Shown here: piece by piece, positions 63,296 through 64,000 of the stretch | How positions within the stretch are numbered: position 1 is the stretch's first letter | How the letters are laid out: each line of letters starts with the position of its first letter | NCBI RefSeq assembly: GCF_017874035.1 | Contig: NZ_JAGGKV010000001.1 | Coordinates: forward strand, 372,001-436,000 | From: Paenibacillus aceris | GTDB taxonomy: Bacteria > Bacillota > Bacilli > Paenibacillales > NBRC-103111 | Direction of reading: 5' to 3' | DNA length: 64,000 nt | Notes under the pieces: generated by a model | Seen by the model: only the letters and a program-made list of their open reading frames with translations | What the model was told of the DNA's origin: nothing | Databases searched by the model: none | Program-made: the position numbers and the translations under genes

Positions 63296-64000
63296 CTACT
63301 CGGATTCCAGTTTTTTAGTCAAATTTAGAAGATATGCTTTCACTTGGTTCTGCAAATCCGGGCGCTGCAGAGCAAGCTCGATGGTCGCTTCAATGTATCC
63401 CAGCTTGTCGCCAACGTCGTAGCGGTTCGCTTTCATCAAATAAGCAGCCATTTGCTGCTCTCTATTGAGAACACGGAGGGCATCCGTCAATTGAATTTCC
63501 CCGCCTCGTCCAGGCTCCTGCCGCTCCAAAATCCCAAATATTTCAGGCATGATGAGGTAACGGCCGATTACGGCTAAATTCGAAGGTGCTTGATCACGGT
63601 CAGGCTTCTCAACAAGATCTTCAATCAAGCGATAGCTGCCGAAGTTCATCGCCGGAGAAACGATCCCGTATTTACTCACATCTTCCCATGGCACTTCTTG
63701 TACAGCAATAACGGATGTTTCGGTCTGTTCGTAAATGTCCATCATTTGTTTAAGTCCTGGCCGAGAAGACTGGAGAATATCATCCCCCAACAGAACTGCA
63801 AACGGCTCATCTCCAATAAATTTGCGTGCGCACAAGATGGCATGTCCGAGCCCTAAAGGTTGCTTTTGCCGGATGTAATGGACATCGGCCAGGTTGGAAA
63901 CGGACTGCACAATGTTTAGCAATTGTGTGCTGCCTTTTTCCTCAAGCATCATTTCCAGCTCAACGGATTTGTCAAAATGATCCTCAATCGCACGCTTGTT
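63296..64000 (-). CDS. galU: UTP-glucose-1-phosphate uridylyltransferase, 5' end outside window
   Basis: Partial: 234 codons of the C-terminal part, open across the right edge (upstream codons NKRAIEDHFDKSVELE). GalU makes UDP-glucose for teichoic acid, glycolipid and exopolysaccharide synthesis. Motifs: VHYIRQKQPLGLGHAILCA, FAVLLGDDIL, LVEKPDRDQAPSNLAVIGRY and GGEIQLTDAL, and KANRYDVGDKLGY. The N-terminal nucleotide-binding loop is beyond the window. Converges on rqcH with a shared terminator. Confidence 0.93.
   Translation of the reverse strand, partial: NKRAIEDHFDKSVELEMMLEEKGSTQLLNIVQSVSNLADVHYIRQKQPLGLGHAILCARKFIGDEPFAVLLGDDILQSSRPGLKQMMDIYEQTETSVIAVQEVPWEDVSKYGIVSPAMNFGSYRLIEDLVEKPDRDQAPSNLAVIGRYLIMPEIFGILERQEPGRGGEIQLTDALRVLNREQQMAAYLMKANRYDVGDKLGYIEATIELALQRPDLQNQVKAYLLNLTKKLESE

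Overview
The window looks like a chromosomal segment of a spore-forming member of the Paenibacillaceae, most likely Paenibacillus or a close relative. This rests on spore genes (ger operon, spoVM, SpoVIF-like, YjcZ-like), on the Bacillus-type order of the yloA-yloB-yloC...recG region, and on protein sequences that read as Paenibacillus-like. No species is assigned. I saw no rRNA, tRNA or CRISPR array.

1-13.7 kb is an accessory region, read mostly on the minus strand. It holds broken pieces of a PBSX-like prophage (xkdQ-like tail gene, terminase small subunit, ParB-like domain, DNA methyltransferase C-terminus), an IS1182-type transposase fragment, and two near-identical ~0.65 kb cassettes for a His/Asn/Ser-rich membrane protein. 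Between the cassettes lie a complete germinant-receptor operon in the order B-A-C and a second, orphan C subunit. Two tandem YjcZ-like spore peptides, a DUF1877 gene beside a frameshifted gene, and a two-repeat hypothetical gene complete it.

13.8-24.9 kb is a patchwork of short, mostly independent genes separated by strong hairpin terminators: small membrane proteins, several tiny ORFs with good ribosome-binding sites, a deletion scar joining a truncated TetR regulator to a truncated SDR enzyme, a stalk-domain protein, an acetyltransferase, a YCF48/BNR lipoprotein, a polysaccharide deacetylase and an ABC-F protein with a long leader.

25-33.7 kb carries a Zur-like Fur regulator, an operon of metallophosphoesterase, unknown protein and CobW-type zinc GTPase, an SRAP protein, and an SOS mutagenesis operon (YolD-related, Y-family polymerase, YolD-related) preceded by two LexA-like boxes. 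SpoVIF-like, DUF1294 and GH29 fucosidase genes follow.

33.9-64 kb is the conserved core, nearly all minus strand. In transcription order it has yloB-type Ca2+ ATPase, dapF, yitJ-type methionine/folate enzyme, yicC, remA, gmk, rpoZ, coaBC, priA, def, fmt, rsmB, rlmN, prpC, prkC, rsgA, rpe, a small membrane protein and spoVM; rpmB is divergent; then yloU (asp23), fakA/yloV, degV and recG. rqcH reads on the plus strand and galU is cut by the window edge. These genes handle translation initiation and ribosome maturation, Ser/Thr phosphorylation, nucleotide, cofactor and lysine biosynthesis, fatty-acid activation and replication restart. Overlapping start/stop codons indicate operons. Two intergenic gaps hold short-period degenerate repeats.
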